A stretch of DNA of 15,579 bases from an uncultured Veillonella sp. (GTDB lineage: Bacteria; Bacillota; Negativicutes; Veillonellales; Veillonellaceae). The stretch lies in assembly GCA_900552715.1 (NCBI GenBank), contig USAV01000039.1, positions 1-15,579 on the forward strand, written 5' to 3'. Below the pieces are notes generated by a model, which did not search any database, was not told the origin of the DNA, and saw only the letters and a program-made list of their open reading frames with translations. Of this stretch, positions 7,848-15,555 are shown in pieces. The position numbers and the translations under genes were made by a program. The stretch's first letter is position 1. Every line of letters starts with the position of its first letter.

Positions 7848-8482
7848 TGAGTGAACAACAATTAGTGCTTATGCGCATGCCATTAGGTCCATTAGGGACT
7901 AACTGTTATGTTATTGGAGATAAAGAGGTAGGAGAAGCTTTCATTATTGATCCTGCTACTGCTGAAGTATTAGAGTCTTTAAAGAAACATGATTTAAAAC
8001 CAAAGGCGATTTTGTTAACCCATGGTCATGGTGATCATATTGGTGGCGTTCAAGATATTGTAGATACATATCATGTGCCTGTATATATTCAAAAGGGTGA
8101 TGTACCATATTTGGCAGATCCTGAGTTAAATCTCAGCGCCTATAGCAATCCTACACCCATTAAGGTAAATGCTGATATCATCGAGGTTAAGCAAGATGAC
8201 CATATTACATGTGGCGCTATTGACCTTGAAGTACTTGAAACGCCAGGTCATACGCCAGGTGGGGTATGTTATTATATGGAAGGCCTTGTATTTGTAGGCG
8301 ATACACTATTTAGAGATTCTGTGGGACGTACAGATTTTCCAAATGGTTCTTATGAGACGTTAATGGAATCCATTAAAACGCAGCTCTATAAGTTGCCTGA
8401 TAATACTATGGTGTATCCTGGTCATGGGCCGGAAACAAATATAGGTTATGAAAAACAATACAATCCATTCGTTGGAGCGTAG
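7847..8482 (+). CDS. MBL-fold metallo-hydrolase, glyoxalase II-like (YcbL type)
   Basis: This 211-residue cytoplasmic protein belongs to the metallo-beta-lactamase superfamily. Metal ligands are visible: THGHGDH (H59, H61, D63, H64), H135 in TPGHTPGG, D152 in VGDTLF and H193 in YPGHGPET. The GRTDFPNGS stretch (160-168) is typical of the small glyoxalase II-like YcbL branch, which lacks the long C-terminal substrate-binding domain of true glyoxalase II. The likely reaction is thioester hydrolysis, such as S-lactoylglutathione or a bacillithiol-type analogue, but the substrate is unknown. Its start codon overlaps the rel stop (TAATG) and AAAGGAGGGG precedes it. An MBL gene beside rel is common in Firmicutes. 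Confidence 0.9.
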   Translation: MSEQQLVLMRMPLGPLGTNCYVIGDKEVGEAFIIDPATAEVLESLKKHDLKPKAILLTHGHGDHIGGVQDIVDTYHVPVYIQKGDVPYLADPELNLSAYSNPTPIKVNADIIEVKQDDHITCGAIDLEVLETPGHTPGGVCYYMEGLVFVGDTLFRDSVGRTDFPNGSYETLMESIKTQLYKLPDNTMVYPGHGPETNIGYEKQYNPFVGA

Positions 8483-8522
8483 GTTTTATAAAATTTTGTA
8501 AGAAGTAAAGGGGATAGTTATC

Positions 8523-9014
8523 ATGAATACAACATTAGAAAAATTAAAAGAACGCATTAAAGACAAAAAATACAAATTGACTACACAACGTCAAACAATT
8601 TTACAAGCCTTCATCGATGCTGATGAAAATCATTTAAGTGCAGAAGACGTATATGTACTTGTAAAAGAAGTGGCTCCTGATATCGGCTTGGCTACTATTT
8701 ACAGAACACTTGATCTCTTCACTGAACTTGATTTGTTGAAACGTCTTGATTTCGGCGATGGTCGTAACCGTTACGAATTGAACGATGAAGAGTTTGCTCA
8801 TTTCCACCATCATTTGATTTGTGTTAAATGTGGAAAAGTATCCGAGTTTGAAGACGATATGCTTGAAACATTAGAGTCCATTATCGCTAAAAAATTGAAC
8901 TTCCGCACTATCGACCATCAATTGAAAGTATATGGTTATTGCAGCGACTGCCAAAATCATATGTCTGAAGCAGAACTTGAAAAATTAGAACGTATGGCTC
9001 ATCACCATGCTTAA
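8523..9014 (+). CDS. fur: Ferric uptake regulator family protein, probably Fur
   Basis: This is a 163-residue metal-responsive DNA-binding repressor. An N-terminal winged helix (about 1-85, including IGLATIYRTLDLF at 54-66) is followed by a dimerisation domain with HFHHH (93-97), structural zinc pairs C100/C103 and C140/C143, and H132. The residue after the CGKVS stretch is Glu108; Fur proteins usually have Glu here, whereas PerR has Asp, so iron sensing is favoured over peroxide sensing. Zur or another family member is less likely but not excluded. A ribosome-binding site AAAGGGGA is at about 8508-8514. The C-terminus ends in a His-rich AHHHA. A Fur-box-like site before recJ may allow feedback. 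Placement of a fur gene inside a rel-hisS cluster is unusual. Confidence 0.88.
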   Translation: MNTTLEKLKERIKDKKYKLTTQRQTILQAFIDADENHLSAEDVYVLVKEVAPDIGLATIYRTLDLFTELDLLKRLDFGDGRNRYELNDEEFAHFHHHLICVKCGKVSEFEDDMLETLESIIAKKLNFRTIDHQLKVYGYCSDCQNHMSEAELEKLERMAHHHA

Positions 9015-10434
9015 TGGATATCTATATGCGGGACCATTACCGCTTGGTTCTGTAGTGGCTCATAATTGTGGTGCTGCCGGTTTATTCTCTGATAAGGTTA
9101 ATCCAGAGGTTCTTCTAGAGGCTATAGAGGTAGATGGTTTATATCGCTTGACTGTAACTATTGGGGAGACCGTAAAAACTTTTGACGGTGATATTTCCTC
9201 TATGGGCCGACGTCAAATTGGCCAAGCCTTATTGCGCTATTTGCGTGAATATCAAGGTTTACCAGCCGATGCTCCATGGGGGACTATGGTCGGTGTGCGC
9301 CCTACAAAGCTATTACATAAATATATAGATACATATGGCTCTGTCCACGCAGCAACTCGTCACATTAGGGACGAGTTTTCTGTGTCTATGGAAAAGCTTA
9401 ATACATTGGGGGCCATCGGTGAGTATCAACGTCCATTTTTAGCTGATACAGACGATAAAAAGGTGAGTCTCTATTGTGGCATTCCTTTCTGTGATACTCG
9501 TTGTGTGTACTGCTCCTTTCCTTATGGTCTTTATCAGGATTACACGGATAAAAGTCAATTTTTAACAGCTTTAGGCCGCGACATATTGGATATGAAATCT
9601 ATCGTTAATTCATATGGATTAACAGTAGATACCCTCTATATGGGTGGTGGTACACCGACGGTATTAGGAGATGAAGACTTTCACCAAGTCCTAAAACAGT
9701 TATCTATACTAGTGCCAGAAGGACATGAGTTTACTGTAGAAGCAGGGCGTCCAGATTCTGTTAATCCTCGGAAGATACAATCTATGCTCGATTTTGGTGT
9801 AAATCGTATCAGTATTAATCCACAAACGATGCAAGACGATATTTTGCGTCGCATTGGGCGTGGCCATAGTGCGCAAGATATTGACGAACTGTTACAATAT
9901 GTAAAAGTTAATACACCATTTGCTATAAATATGGATTTTATTGCCGGCTTACCGCATCAAACGATGCAAAATATGGTAGAGAATATGGATTACGTATGTC
10001 AAAATCTGCCGGAAAATGTTACAATTCATACGTTAGCATTAAAACGTGGTAGCCCATTGTATGATTTAAATATGCAAGATGATATTCCTGAAGAACATCT
10101 CGTAGCAGAAATGGTACAATATGGTAAAGAGCGTCTTGAAGCAGCGGGCTATGTGCCATATTATCTATATCGCCAACAATACATGAGAGGGCAGTTAGAG
10201 AATATTGGCTATACCTTGCCCGGTAAAGCGTGCGAATATAATATTCAGATCATGGAAGAGCGACAAAGTATTCTATCCATGGGACCTGGCAGCTCATCTA
10301 AGTGGATGCGTGCCCCTGAATATCGTCAATTGAAACAGCACATGCCAAAGGATGTTGATGTTTACCACGCAACGATAGATGCACTATTAGAGAAACGACA
10401 TAGAATTTGTGAGAAATTTTGGGAGGTTGTGTAA
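9007..10434 (+). CDS. hemZ: Coproporphyrinogen dehydrogenase HemZ (HemN-like radical SAM)
   Basis: This 475-residue cytoplasmic radical SAM protein is of the HemZ branch of the oxygen-independent coproporphyrinogen III oxidase family. The cluster motif CX3CX2C is C162, C166, C169; GGGTP (213-217) and the downstream VNRISINPQT stretch are typical of HemN-like enzymes. The N-terminal ~150 residues with PWGTMVGVRPTKLLHK (90-105) mark HemZ rather than HemW or HemN. Whether HemZ proteins truly oxidise coproporphyrinogen is uncertain, so the heme role is inferred from family name. The ATG lies 8 nt inside fur and lacks a Shine-Dalgarno, so translation probably depends on coupling to fur. The hemZ-hisS-aspS order is conserved in many Firmicutes. 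Confidence 0.9.
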   Translation: MLNGYLYAGPLPLGSVVAHNCGAAGLFSDKVNPEVLLEAIEVDGLYRLTVTIGETVKTFDGDISSMGRRQIGQALLRYLREYQGLPADAPWGTMVGVRPTKLLHKYIDTYGSVHAATRHIRDEFSVSMEKLNTLGAIGEYQRPFLADTDDKKVSLYCGIPFCDTRCVYCSFPYGLYQDYTDKSQFLTALGRDILDMKSIVNSYGLTVDTLYMGGGTPTVLGDEDFHQVLKQLSILVPEGHEFTVEAGRPDSVNPRKIQSMLDFGVNRISINPQTMQDDILRRIGRGHSAQDIDELLQYVKVNTPFAINMDFIAGLPHQTMQNMVENMDYVCQNLPENVTIHTLALKRGSPLYDLNMQDDIPEEHLVAEMVQYGKERLEAAGYVPYYLYRQQYMRGQLENIGYTLPGKACEYNIQIMEERQSILSMGPGSSSKWMRAPEYRQLKQHMPKDVDVYHATIDALLEKRHRICEKFWEVV

Positions 10435-11984
10435 TGGCTATTAGAAAACCAAGAGGTACACAAGACTTTTTGCCAGAGCAAATGATAAATTGGCACTATA
10501 TTGAACAACGTATGCGTGAAATTTGTAAAGTATACGGGTTCAATGAAATTCGCACACCTGCCTTTGAATATACTAATTTATTCTTGCGCGGTATCGGTGA
10601 AACTACAGATGTAGTACAAAAGGAAATGTATACATTTAAAACAGGCGATGACGGTGGCTCTAGCTTCGCATTGCGTCCTGAAAATACGGCTTCTGCTGTA
10701 CGTGCATACTTAGAAAATAAAGTATATGGTAAAGAAGGCCTTACAAAATGGTATTACATGGGACCTATGTTCCGTCATGATAAACCTCAAGCAGGTCGTT
10801 ATCGTCAATTCCACCAATTTGGTGCAGAGGTACTAGGTTCCCAGTCTCCAGTGGTAGATAGTGAAGTTATCTGCATGGTTGTACAATTGTTGAAAGACTT
10901 TGGCCTTAAGGACCTCAATGTAGAGGTGAACTCTGTAGGCTGTCCAACTTGCCGCCCTGTATATCGTGAAAAATTAATTGAATTTTTTGAACCTAAAAAA
11001 GAACAATTGTGCAGTGATTGCCAAGAACGTTTATATAAAAATCCGTTGCGTATCTTAGATTGCAAAAATGAAACATGTAAATCCTTGTCCGTTGGTGCTC
11101 CTGAAATTCACGAACATTTATGTGAAGAGTGTCATGATCACTTTGAAGAATTAAAAACATATTTAACGGCTGCAAATGTGCAATATACATTAAATCCTCG
11201 CCTTGTACGTGGCCTTGATTATTACACAAAGACAGCATTCGAAGTACAATACACTCCATTAGGCGCACAAAGTGCCGTAGCAGGTGGTGGTCGTTACGAT
11301 GGCCTTGTAGAGGAACTTGATGGTCCTCATACGCCAGCCATTGGCTTTGCCATGGGCATGGAGCGTTTGCTATTAGCCCTTGAAAAACAAAACTTGTTGC
11401 CGGAGCAAACTGTAGAGCCAGTTATATTCGTGGTATCTCTTGGTGATGCGGCTAAGGCAGAAGCTTTCAAACTTTGTCAAAAACTTCGTAGCCTAAACGT
11501 TCCAGTTGAAATGGACGGACAGGGCAAGAGTATGAAGGCACAATTAAAATATGCTAACAAAATTAAAGCAAAATATGTTATTATAATTGGTGACGATGAA
11601 TTATCTAATAACTCCCAGATAATTCGTTACATGTCAGCGAGTAAACAAGAGCTTGTTAAGGTTGAGGGAATATTAGAACATATTAATGAAATTTATACAG
11701 TGCTTAAACATAGTAATTTATATACATCAAAGGAATACAATCTTGATGAAGTCTTATATGGCTATTACTCTAATCCAGACTCTAGTGAATTATCCTCTAA
11801 CTCTAATGTCTTAAAATTAATACATCGTTTGTTTGAAAAATTGTATTCTAAGCATGTAGAACTTAATAATTTAACTGATAATGTGTCAATACATAAATCT
11901 AGTGAGTTTGAAAATTATAAAGAGTTTGTTGCTGACTTAATTAGCTATATAGCAGGATATAAAATTAAAAACCGGAAAGGATGA
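10434..11984 (+). CDS. hisS: Histidine--tRNA ligase with C-terminal extension
   Basis: HisRS charges tRNA-His with histidine in the cytosol. Class II motifs are clear: motif 1 region (about 40-62, GIGETTDVV), motif 2 around YMGPMFRHDKPQAGR (108-122), the histidine-specific LVRGLDYYTKTAFE (257-270), and motif 3 IGFAMGMERL (303-312). The anticodon-binding domain starts near 328 and keeps GQGKSMKAQLKYANK (362-376). Typical enzymes end near residue 420; this one continues to 516. The extra part (about 421-516) is rich in Asn, Ser, Lys and predicted helical stretches, and resembles nothing I recognise. DNA from 11541 on is much more AT-rich than the rest of the gene. ATG 10434 has GGGAGGT 6 nt upstream and overlaps the hemZ stop; TTG 10419 is an unlikely alternative. 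Catalytic identity is secure; the role of the tail is unknown. Confidence 0.96.
   Translation: MAIRKPRGTQDFLPEQMINWHYIEQRMREICKVYGFNEIRTPAFEYTNLFLRGIGETTDVVQKEMYTFKTGDDGGSSFALRPENTASAVRAYLENKVYGKEGLTKWYYMGPMFRHDKPQAGRYRQFHQFGAEVLGSQSPVVDSEVICMVVQLLKDFGLKDLNVEVNSVGCPTCRPVYREKLIEFFEPKKEQLCSDCQERLYKNPLRILDCKNETCKSLSVGAPEIHEHLCEECHDHFEELKTYLTAANVQYTLNPRLVRGLDYYTKTAFEVQYTPLGAQSAVAGGGRYDGLVEELDGPHTPAIGFAMGMERLLLALEKQNLLPEQTVEPVIFVVSLGDAAKAEAFKLCQKLRSLNVPVEMDGQGKSMKAQLKYANKIKAKYVIIIGDDELSNNSQIIRYMSASKQELVKVEGILEHINEIYTVLKHSNLYTSKEYNLDEVLYGYYSNPDSSELSSNSNVLKLIHRLFEKLYSKHVELNNLTDNVSIHKSSEFENYKEFVADLISYIAGYKIKNRKG
11541..11984 (+). other. AT-rich segment forming the hisS 3' end and the extra HisRS tail
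   Basis: Hand counts give roughly 28% GC over 11581-11980, against 50% for 11401-11460 and 40% for 11461-11520. The change falls near 11541, codon 370 of hisS, inside the anticodon-binding domain, and ends at the hisS stop just before aspS. Codon choice shifts as well, toward AAT, TTA, AGT and ATA. The first ~50 codons remain HisRS-like while the last ~95 are the unexplained tail. No internal start with a spaced ribosome-binding site and no transposase or long repeat is visible. Foreign origin by recombination is inference. Confidence 0.6.
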
Positions 11985-11992
11985 CAATTAGA

Positions 11993-13798
11993 ATGGAAAC
12001 AATGCAAGGCTTACACCGTACGCACGGTTGTGGCACCATCTCTGAACAAGAGGTAGGTAAAGAGGTCGTATTATGTGGTTGGGTTGAACGCCGTCGTGAT
12101 CATGGTGGTTTGATTTTCTTGGATTTACGTGATCGTTCTGGCGTAGTACAAGTAGTGGCATCTCCAGATCATAACGTGGAATCTTTCCACAAAGCAGAGG
12201 ATGTTCGTAACGAATATGTACTTTGTGTACGTGGTAAAATTACAAAACGTGATGAAGCTGCTATCAATCCAAATCTTCCAACAGGTGCATATGAAATGTA
12301 CTGTGAAGAGTTGCGCGTATTGAACTCTGCTAAAACACCTCCATTCTATATCCAAGATGATATCGATGTAGATGAAAATATTCGTTTAAAATATCGTTAC
12401 CTTGACTTGCGTCGTCCAGAAATGCAACGCAACTTGATTTTGCGTCACAAAGTAACGAAAGCAATGCGCGACTTCTTCGATAGCCGCGATTTCTTGGAAA
12501 TTGAAACTCCAATGCTTACTAAATCTACACCAGAAGGCGCTCGTGACTATTTAGTACCTTCTCGTGTAAATGCTGGTACATTCTATGCATTGCCACAATC
12601 TCCACAAATTTTCAAACAAATCTTGATGGTTGCTGGTTATGAAAAATACTTCCAAATCGTTCGTTGCTTCCGCGATGAAGATTTGCGTGCAGACCGTCAA
12701 CCTGAGTTCACTCAACTCGACTTGGAAATGTCCTTCGTAGATGAAGAAGACATTTACTCCATGCTTGAAGAAATGATTGCTCATGTATTTAAAACTACAT
12801 TGGGCAAAGAAATTCCATTGCCTATGCCTCGTATTACATGGGATGAAGCAATGGATAAATACGGTTCTGACAAACCAGACCTTCGTTTCGACATGGCCTT
12901 TACTGATGTAACTGATCTTGTAAAAGATACAGAATTCAAAGTATTCCGCTCTGTAATCGACAATGGTGGTGTAGTTAAAGGTATCGTTGTACCTGGCGAT
13001 GCTGGTATTCCACGTCGTGAACTTGATGACCTTGTTGAATATGTAAACCGTTACGGTGCAAAAGGCCTTGCATGGGCTTGCTTCAATGAAGATGGTTCCA
13101 TCAAGTCTCAAATCATGAAGTTCTTAGGTGAAGATACAATCCGCAATATCGGTGAAAAAATGGGCGCTAAAGGTGGCGACCTTGTATTGATGATTGCTGA
13201 TAAACCTGCCACTGTGGCACGTGCATTAGGTGAATTGCGCCTTGAAATGGCACGCCGCATGAACATGATTGACCAAGATAAATTAGCATTCACATGGGTA
13301 ACTGATTTCCCTATGTTCGAATATAACGAAGATGAAAAACGTTATGTTGCAATGCACCATCCGTTCACAATGCCTCGTCATGAAGATCTTGATAAATTGG
13401 AATCTGATCCTGGCAGCGTAAAAGCGATTGCTTACGATATGGTATTGAACGGTGTTGAAATCGGTGGCGGTTCCTTGCGTATTTACCAATCCGATGTACA
13501 AGAAAAAGTATTCAAAGCTATTGGTTTATCTGAAGAAGAAGCTAAATCTAAATTCGGCTTCATGCTTGATGCATTCCAATACGGTGCACCTCCTCATGCT
13601 GGTTGTGCATTCGGCCTTGATCGTCTTGTTATGTTGATGGCAAAACGTCAATCTATCCGCGACGTAATCGCATTCCCTAAAACTCAATCTGCTTCTGATG
13701 TAATGAGCCAAGCTCCATCTGAAGTAGAACCTAAGCAATTAAAAGAGTTGCATATTAAACCAGATATCGAGGAAGAAGAAGAGCAATCTTTGGTGTAA
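11993..13798 (+). CDS. aspS: Aspartate--tRNA(Asp/Asn) ligase, probably non-discriminating
   Basis: AspRS attaches Asp to tRNA-Asp and, if non-discriminating, also to tRNA-Asn, where GatCAB would then amidate it. The 601-residue length is bacterial type. An N-terminal OB anticodon domain (about 1-110) is followed by the class II core with motif 2 (about 221-247, including CFRDEDLRADRQPEFTQLD), the inserted GAD domain (about 285-420) and motif 3 GCAFGLDRL (537-545). In the OB loop RRRDHGGLIF, His37 stands where discriminating enzymes such as E. coli have Leu; His is the known mark of non-discriminating bacterial AspRS. The tail DIEEEEEQ is acidic. ATG 11993 is preferred because AAAGGA (11976-11981) lies 11 nt upstream; ATG 11981 overlaps the hisS stop by ATGA but has the site directly against it. 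Codon usage is strongly biased, suggesting high expression. Confidence 0.95.
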   Translation: METMQGLHRTHGCGTISEQEVGKEVVLCGWVERRRDHGGLIFLDLRDRSGVVQVVASPDHNVESFHKAEDVRNEYVLCVRGKITKRDEAAINPNLPTGAYEMYCEELRVLNSAKTPPFYIQDDIDVDENIRLKYRYLDLRRPEMQRNLILRHKVTKAMRDFFDSRDFLEIETPMLTKSTPEGARDYLVPSRVNAGTFYALPQSPQIFKQILMVAGYEKYFQIVRCFRDEDLRADRQPEFTQLDLEMSFVDEEDIYSMLEEMIAHVFKTTLGKEIPLPMPRITWDEAMDKYGSDKPDLRFDMAFTDVTDLVKDTEFKVFRSVIDNGGVVKGIVVPGDAGIPRRELDDLVEYVNRYGAKGLAWACFNEDGSIKSQIMKFLGEDTIRNIGEKMGAKGGDLVLMIADKPATVARALGELRLEMARRMNMIDQDKLAFTWVTDFPMFEYNEDEKRYVAMHHPFTMPRHEDLDKLESDPGSVKAIAYDMVLNGVEIGGGSLRIYQSDVQEKVFKAIGLSEEEAKSKFGFMLDAFQYGAPPHAGCAFGLDRLVMLMAKRQSIRDVIAFPKTQSASDVMSQAPSEVEPKQLKELHIKPDIEEEEEQSLV

Positions 13799-13838
13799 AA
13801 ACATAGGCAAGAATTGATTAAATTTGAAATGTCAAGAC

Positions 13839-13867
13839 TTGTTAATTACGAATCTTTCTGATACTAT
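13839..13867 (+). promoter_or_regulatory. Promoter of the 6S RNA gene
   Basis: TTGTTA (13839-13844) and TACTAT (13862-13867) are separated by exactly 17 nt, a good housekeeping-sigma promoter. The predicted start is near 13874, a few bases before the 5' closing arm of the RNA. There is no obvious terminator between aspS and this site, so read-through transcripts may also be processed. Confidence 0.65.
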
Positions 13868-13873
13868 TTATGT

Positions 13874-14053
13874 ATAAGATATCCCTGCCATGTGCGTGTG
13901 ATATCGCAGTTTTGAGCCAACACATTTACTTCGGGAGTCCGAACTCTCGTCTGAACGTTACGCCCTTACGGGACAACTGAAGGATGAGGAGGACACCCAC
14001 CTGCCCTAAGCAGGATCAAAACGCGGTACATTACGGCATGGTGGGGCTTTTTT
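13874..14053 (+). ncRNA. ssrS: 6S RNA
   Basis: 6S RNA binds the housekeeping RNA polymerase holoenzyme by imitating an open promoter and damps transcription in slow growth. The ~180-nt segment has the expected rod: CCCTGCCATGT (13883-13893) pairs with GCATGGTGGGG (14036-14046, G-T wobbles), followed at once by T6 (14048-14053) as terminator. Internal arms are seen at 13931-13948 (CGGGAGT/ACTCTCG) and 14000-14014 (CCTGC/GCAGG). The stretch GAGCCAACACATTTACTTC and the 3' part with CACCT, AGGATCAAAACGCGG and ACGGCAT resemble conserved 6S positions, including those of E. coli. In B. subtilis the 6S-1 gene bsrA also lies just after aspS, in the neighbourhood of rarA, so the location agrees. End points are estimates to about 6 nt. 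Confidence 0.9.
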
Positions 14054-14227
14054 GCGTGTAAAAATGGCATGTAATGTCATATACTATATATAGAAAAGAC
14101 CAGTCAATATCGTTATTAGGGGCTATTGATATATAAATTCTATTCTTAATGAATGCAATTTGCTGGACTGTACGATTAATAGAACTTTAGAGTTAATAGA
14201 TAAGATGTTATGGATTGAGGTGATAGA
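14054..14227 (+). promoter_or_regulatory. rarA upstream region with candidate promoter
   Basis: This 174-nt AT-rich stretch holds no open reading frame of note. A -10-like TATACT is at 14080-14085 with TGTAAA (14057-14062) 17 nt upstream as a weak -35. A short dyad TCAATA/TATTGA spans about 14104-14129. The rarA ribosome-binding site GAGGTGAT is at 14217-14224. Confidence 0.35.
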
Positions 14228-15529
14228 ATGGATAGTTTATTTGATATGACGCCCACCAATACGTATGAACCGTTACCGGTGCGTATGCGTCCTACCACAT
14301 TAGACCATTTATATGGTCAAGAAAAAGCGGTAGGGAAGGGGACTTTCTTGCGTGCCATGGTTGAAAAGGATACAATTCCATCCATGCTTTTTTATGGACC
14401 CTGTGGAACGGGTAAAACTACACTAGCAGGTATTATTGCTAAGGTTAGCAATAGTCATTTTGTAAATTTAAATGCTACTAATGCGGGCATAGGTGAGCTG
14501 CGTAATATCATAGAGGATGCTCGTAAGCGGGTGCGATCTTTACAACAACGAACCATTTTATTCCTCGATGAAATTCACCGCTTTAATAAAAGCCAACAAG
14601 ATGTGTTATTACCTTGTGTAGAGGATGGCACAATCATCCTCATCGGCGCTACCACAGAAAATCCATTTTTTGAGGTAAATAGACCTCTTTTATCTCGTCT
14701 AAGATTAATTACCCTAGAAGCGCTTACACCAAAGGCTATAGGCCAAATTTTGCGCCGTGCTATTACAGATGAAGAGGTAGGCCTTGGTAAACGGCATCTA
14801 CAGGTGACAGATGAGGTTCTTGAAGATGTAGGGATTTTCGTCAATGGCGATGGGCGTATGGCGTTAAATATTTTAGAGCAGGCAGCAGCAATGGTACCTG
14901 ATGAAGGGGCTATTACTATAGAGGTCCTTGAAAAGGTTGTAGGCCGCCGTATTTATACATACGACAAAAAAGGCGATAGTCACTACGATACGATTTCTGC
15001 GTTTATTAAAAGTATGCGTGGCTCTGATGTGCAAGCAACAGTTCATTATCTCGCGCGTATGATTGAAGCTGGCGAAGATCCAAACTTTATCGCTCGTCGT
15101 ATCGTAATTTGTGCTGCTGAAGATGTAGGTCTAGCAGATCCACAAGCGTTGATTCTGGCAAATGCAGCCGCTCAAGCGGCCCATATGGTAGGCTTCCCGG
15201 AAGCGCGCATTATATTATCTGAGGCGGCTTGTTATGTAGCCTTAGCGCCGAAAAGTAATTCTGCTTATATGGCAATCGATGCAGCCATTGCCGATGTGCG
15301 CTACAAGGATTGTGGACAGGTGCCAGATCATTTAAAAGATAGTCATTATAGTGGTGCTAGCAAACTAGGCCATGGGAACACCTATAAATATGCTCATAAC
15401 TATCCAAATGGCTATGTACAGCAGCAGTATTTACCAACACCTCTTAAGGATGCTACATATTACAATGGTATTAAAAGAGGCAAAGAAGAACAGTTGCTTC
15501 ATGACTGGGAGGAACGGCGTAAAAGCTAA
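14228..15529 (+). CDS. rarA: Replication-associated recombination protein A (RarA/MgsA)
   Basis: RarA is a clamp-loader-like AAA+ ATPase that acts at stalled replication forks on single-stranded DNA gaps and DNA ends. The 433-residue protein has Walker A GPCGTGKT (57-64), Walker B LFLDEIHRFNK (111-121), sensor 1 GATTENP (140-146) and the RPLLSRLR stretch (152-159) that includes the arginine finger region. The C-terminal half has the RarA/WRNIP1 tetramerisation domain, including SDVQATVHYLARMI and CAAEDVGLADPQA. The usual second residue pair in Walker A is PP; here it is PC, while the catalytic Lys63 is intact. Length is normal. ATG 14228 follows GAGGTGAT. The order aspS, 6S RNA, rarA matches Firmicutes synteny, and rarA appears to have its own transcript. 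Confidence 0.95.
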   Translation: MDSLFDMTPTNTYEPLPVRMRPTTLDHLYGQEKAVGKGTFLRAMVEKDTIPSMLFYGPCGTGKTTLAGIIAKVSNSHFVNLNATNAGIGELRNIIEDARKRVRSLQQRTILFLDEIHRFNKSQQDVLLPCVEDGTIILIGATTENPFFEVNRPLLSRLRLITLEALTPKAIGQILRRAITDEEVGLGKRHLQVTDEVLEDVGIFVNGDGRMALNILEQAAAMVPDEGAITIEVLEKVVGRRIYTYDKKGDSHYDTISAFIKSMRGSDVQATVHYLARMIEAGEDPNFIARRIVICAAEDVGLADPQALILANAAAQAAHMVGFPEARIILSEAACYVALAPKSNSAYMAIDAAIADVRYKDCGQVPDHLKDSHYSGASKLGHGNTYKYAHNYPNGYVQQQYLPTPLKDATYYNGIKRGKEEQLLHDWEERRKS

Positions 15530-15546
15530 CTAAATACTTCGATATA

Positions 15547-15555
15547 TGCTATAAT
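15547..15555 (+). promoter_or_regulatory. Extended -10 promoter for a gene beyond the right edge
   Basis: TGCTATAAT (15547-15555) is a perfect extended -10 element (TGn plus TATAAT) 18 nt after the rarA stop. It should start a transcript leaving the window. In related genomes an Rrf2-type regulator and a cysteine desulfurase often follow rarA, but nothing of the next gene is visible here. No rarA terminator is seen within the window. Confidence 0.5.

Noticed and set aside
8472..8494. A separate promoter in front of fur
   Set aside because: TTGGAG and TAAAAT can be found, but they are spaced by only 11 nt.
10993..11268. Minus-strand open frames of 86-91 codons inside hisS (10805-11268)
   Set aside because: They are shadows of the HisRS reading frame and have no recognisable motif.
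11686..11811. A short plus-strand frame in the hisS tail that could be a small gene
   Set aside because: It begins with an ATG whose only upstream purine-rich site is about 17 nt away, is about 41 codons long, and the hisS frame itself reads through without a break.
12551..13111. A 186-codon open frame on the minus strand inside aspS
   Set aside because: It lies entirely opposite a clear AspRS gene with strongly biased codons, which keeps the antisense frame open; no ribosome-binding site or family resemblance is seen.
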